A stretch of DNA of 7,227 nt from CAYPQL01 sp964412905 (GTDB lineage Bacteria; Patescibacteriota; Minisyncoccia; JAHIHE01; JAGLIN01), in the NCBI GenBank assembly GCA_964412905.1, contig CAYPQL010000053.1, positions 1 through 7,227 on the forward strand. The letters are read 5' to 3'. Numbering within the stretch: position 1 is the first letter of the stretch; each line of letters starts with the position of its first letter. A program made the translations under genes and the position numbers. This document shows, one piece after another, positions 5,455 to 7,227 of the stretch. The notes under the pieces are model-generated. The model did no database searches, was not told the DNA's origin, and worked only from the letters and a program-made list of their open reading frames with translations.

Positions 5455-6519
5455 ATGCCTGAAAGCACTAATTTTAGCGGAAGGCTGGATAAAATCACGC
5501 CGGAAATTTTATCAAAGATTGCGCAAATTGAAGCGTTAAAAGGGCAATGGATTGCCGGAGCGCGGTTAAATCCTCAAGCTTTGGGGCGGCTTAAAAAATC
5601 TGTCTTGATAACTTCAGCAGGCGCTTCAACTCGCATAGAGGGCGCAAGGCTTGACGATAAAGATGTTGAAAAACTGATGAATGGGTTAAAAATTCAAAAA
5701 TTTGCGGATCGCGATAAACAGGAAGTGAGAGGCTATTATGAATTGCTTGAAAAAATATTCAATTCTTGGAAAAGCATAAAATTTTCTGAAAATACCATCA
5801 AGCATTTTCATAAAGAAATATTGAAGTATGTTGAAAAAGATGAAAGACACAGAGGGGATTATAAAAAAACAGAAAATAGGGTTGAGATGTTTGACGCATC
5901 TGGTAAATTAATCGGCGTTGTTTTTGAACCGACTCCTGCATATCTTACTCCTAAAGAAATGCAAGAGCTGGCGAATTGGACTATAAACGCGCTCAAAGAA
6001 GAAAAATATCATCCTTTGCTTGTCGTCGGCAATTTTATTGTTGAGTTTTTGAAAATTCACCCTTTTCAAGATGGCAATGGACGGCTTAGCAGAATTCTTA
6101 CCAATTTTCTTTTGCTTAAAGCCGGATATTTATATATGCCTTATATCTCGCACGAAAAATTAATTGAAGATAATAAATCGGAATATTATATTGCTTTGCG
6201 AAAAAGTCAAAAAACGACTGGCGAAAATGTTGTCGGAGATATTGCTTCCTGGTTGAATTTCTTTTTATCTGTTTTATTGGAGCAATCTAAAATGGCGCTT
6301 AATTTATTGTCCAATGAAGCTATTGAGAAAATTTTATCCCCAAAACAATTATTAGTGTGGCAATATTTGCAAAGTGTCGGGGAAGCAACGCCTGGTGAAA
6401 TTGCTAAGCGCGCAAAAGTTGCTCGACCTACTGTCAATCAATCGCTTGACGCGCTCTTGCGGCTTAAAAGAATTGAACGGATTGGACAAGGAAGAAGCAC
6501 AAGATATAAGAAACTGTAA
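5455..6519 (+). CDS. Fic-domain protein with C-terminal winged HTH
   Basis: A 354-residue Fic-family protein of the kind with an N-terminal Fic_N region and a C-terminal winged helix, as in Shewanella oneidensis Fic. Fic enzymes usually transfer AMP from ATP to a Ser, Thr or Tyr of a target protein. The class II inhibitory motif (S/T)xxxE(G/N) is STRIEG at 58-63 (Glu62), expected to block ATP binding until relieved. The flap region is near EPTPAYLTPKEM (158-169). The active-site loop IHPFQDGNGRLSR (201-213) matches HPFx(D/E)GNGRxxR fully, with His202, Asp206, Arg210 and Arg213. Residues 295-354 form a winged HTH, with a recognition helix near 323-334 (ARPTVNQSLDAL) and a basic wing (GQGRSTRYKK). 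All catalytic residues are intact, so it should be active when derepressed. Target unknown. It has its own promoter overlapped by repeats, suggesting self-repression. Confidence 0.93.
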   Translation: MPESTNFSGRLDKITPEILSKIAQIEALKGQWIAGARLNPQALGRLKKSVLITSAGASTRIEGARLDDKDVEKLMNGLKIQKFADRDKQEVRGYYELLEKIFNSWKSIKFSENTIKHFHKEILKYVEKDERHRGDYKKTENRVEMFDASGKLIGVVFEPTPAYLTPKEMQELANWTINALKEEKYHPLLVVGNFIVEFLKIHPFQDGNGRLSRILTNFLLLKAGYLYMPYISHEKLIEDNKSEYYIALRKSQKTTGENVVGDIASWLNFFLSVLLEQSKMALNLLSNEAIEKILSPKQLLVWQYLQSVGEATPGEIAKRAKVARPTVNQSLDALLRLKRIERIGQGRSTRYKKL

Positions 6520-6528
6520 TTATTACAA

Positions 6529-6568
6529 CAATACGGCAATACAACAATTTAACAATTTAACAATTTAA
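6529..6568 (+). repeat. 8-bp tandem array CAATNNAA, five units, before the exonuclease start
   Basis: The units are CAATACGG, CAATACAA, CAATTTAA, CAATTTAA and CAATTTAA, each 8 bases without gaps, ending 2 bases before the ATG at 6571. The array fills most of the 51-base gap after the Fic stop codon. Unit types CAATACAA and CAATTTAA are shared exactly, and in the same order, with the array at 1897-1928. No Shine-Dalgarno site or good -10 is present. Confidence 0.8.
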
Positions 6569-6570
6569 TT

Positions 6571-7146
6571 ATGTATTTATTTTTTGACACGGAGACAACC
6601 GGGTTGCCGAAAAGGTGGGACGCGCTGGCGTCGGATTTGGATAATTGGCCGAGATTAGTGCAAATTGCATGGGTGTATTTTGACGACGCGGGAAAAGAAA
6701 TTGCGAGAAATAGCAAAATCATCAAGCCGGAAGGATTTATCATTCCGGACGAATCTTCCAGAATTCACGGAATTACGACCGAAATTGCCGAGAGGAAAGG
6801 AGTTTTGCTGGAGAAAACTTTGAAAGAATTTATGGAGATGATAAACCGGTCAAAGTTTTTAATCGCGCACAATATGAGTTTTGACGAGAAAATAATTGAA
6901 GCCGAATTTATCAGAAAAAAAATTCCCAAAAGTTTGTTTCAGCCGAAAAAAATATGCACCAAAGAAATCGCGACCGAGTTCTGCAAAATCCCCGGGTCAT
7001 ACGGATATAAATGGCCAACATTATCCGAGCTCCATATAAAATTATTTGACAACGATTTTCAAGACGCGCATAACGCGCTCGTCGATGTTTCCATTTGCGC
7101 CAAATGTTTTTTTGAATTAAAGAAAAAAGGCATTGTATCTGTTTGA
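6571..7146 (+). CDS. DEDDh 3'-5' exonuclease, DnaQ-like
   Basis: A 191-residue single-domain exonuclease of the RNase T/DnaQ superfamily, which removes nucleotides from 3' ends of DNA or RNA using two metal ions. Exo I is FFDTETTG (4-11) with Asp6 and Glu8. Exo II is AHNMSFDEK (99-107) with Asp105. Exo III is DAHNALVDV (165-173) with His167 and Asp172, which places it in the DEDDh subgroup. The segment DNWPRLVQIAW (24-34) and RIHGIT (64-69) are also typical of the family. It lacks a polymerase, BRCT or helicase domain, so it is a stand-alone nuclease; whether it acts as a proofreading subunit, in repair or on RNA is not shown. Its TGA stop overlaps a consensus promoter for the next gene. The first ATG is used because it leaves the exo I strand at the very N terminus. 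Confidence 0.93.
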   Translation: MYLFFDTETTGLPKRWDALASDLDNWPRLVQIAWVYFDDAGKEIARNSKIIKPEGFIIPDESSRIHGITTEIAERKGVLLEKTLKEFMEMINRSKFLIAHNMSFDEKIIEAEFIRKKIPKSLFQPKKICTKEIATEFCKIPGSYGYKWPTLSELHIKLFDNDFQDAHNALVDVSICAKCFFELKKKGIVSV

Positions 7147-7170
7147 CACTTTGCATATCAGGCTTATAAT
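7143..7170 (+). promoter_or_regulatory. consensus sigma70 promoter overlapping the exonuclease stop
   Basis: TTGACA (7143-7148) and TATAAT (7165-7170) both match consensus at six of six bases, with a 16-base spacer. The -35 contains the TGA stop of the exonuclease (7144-7146). Transcription would start near 7177. It most likely drives the gene that begins at the right edge of the window. Confidence 0.7.
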
Positions 7171-7191
7171 TAAGGTTCTTCCGACATTTCT

Positions 7192-7227
7192 ATGGGTAAG
7201 AGATATGAAATTAAGAAAATATTTTCA
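7192..7227 (+). CDS. possible start of a downstream gene (partial)
   Basis: An ATG at 7192 opens a frame to the window edge reading MGKRYEIKKIFS. It lies about 15 bases downstream of the start predicted for the consensus promoter at 7143-7170. An alternative ATG at 7205, in another frame, reads MKLRKYF and is preceded by a weak AAGAG; its basic N terminus could begin a signal peptide or membrane anchor. Which start is used, and what is encoded, cannot be told from 36 bases. Confidence 0.3.
   Translation, partial: MGKRYEIKKIFS

Noticed and set aside
6374..6568. Plus-strand 64-residue frame overlapping the end of the Fic gene and running through the 8-bp repeat array.
   Set aside because: It overlaps the well-supported winged HTH in another frame, and its C-terminal part is just translated repeat.
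6529..6568. Tandem repeats considered as a CRISPR array.
   Set aside because: The units are 8 bases long and contiguous, with no spacers and no cas genes nearby.
1936..7146. Helicase-nuclease, Fic protein and exonuclease considered together as an anti-phage defence operon.
   Set aside because: A terminator and a new promoter separate the first gene from the other two, all three families have ordinary repair or regulatory roles, and no known defence signature gene is present. The idea remains only positional.
191..7146. Recoding of TGA as glycine or tryptophan, as in some candidate-phylum lineages.
   Set aside because: None of the five main genes contains an in-frame TGA, and the exonuclease ends at TGA at the expected family length.

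Overview
This is an AT-rich bacterial window with five complete genes, all on the + strand, and probably the cut ends of two more. Several traits suggest a Candidate Phyla Radiation (Patescibacteria, Parcubacteria-like) genome. The helicase and hydrolase proteins are very rich in Lys, Ile and Asn. None of the five start codons has a clear Shine-Dalgarno sequence. The gaps hold low-complexity CAATTTAA-type repeats and a TGTCATTTCGAGCG-type inverted repeat. This placement is inferred from style and protein character, not from a database match. The standard code (table 11) fits: TAA, TAG and TGA are all used as stops, and no main gene reads through TGA.

Region 1 (1-1275): a possible C-terminal tail of an upstream gene (2-73), a short hairpin-forming sequence (102-121), then a complete alpha/beta hydrolase gene (191-943). 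A 332-base noncoding gap follows. It holds three kinds of inverted repeat: a nested 156-bp element (947-1102), a second copy of the TTCGCGCGAAT sequence (1129-1148), and a perfect 44-bp palindrome (1202-1245).

Region 2 (1276-5320): a second, smaller alpha/beta hydrolase of RBBP9/YdeN type, a four-unit array of an 8-bp repeat, and a large gene for a UvrD/PcrA-type (SF1A) helicase fused to a C-terminal RecB-like PD-(D/E)XK nuclease. The stretch ends in a clear intrinsic terminator, so the second hydrolase and the helicase-nuclease may share a transcript.

Region 3 (5321-7146): a new transcription unit with a good sigma70-type promoter embedded in several copies of a CTYATATA motif. It encodes a Fic-domain AMP-transferase-type protein with a class II inhibitory motif and a C-terminal winged helix-turn-helix. 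A five-unit array of the same 8-bp repeat fills the gap to a DEDDh 3'-5' exonuclease (DnaQ-like).

Region 4 (7143-7227): a promoter with both hexamers matching consensus overlaps the exonuclease stop codon and points to a further gene that begins near the right edge.

How they work together: the helicase-nuclease and the exonuclease are both DNA end-processing or repair enzymes, and the Fic protein looks like a self-regulated switch between them. The two hydrolases have no evident link to DNA metabolism. No CRISPR array, transposase, rRNA or tRNA gene was seen. The most interesting untitled signals are the 8-bp CAATNNAA arrays ending 2-7 bases before two start codons, the nested inverted repeat, the 44-bp palindrome and the operator-like array of the Fic gene.
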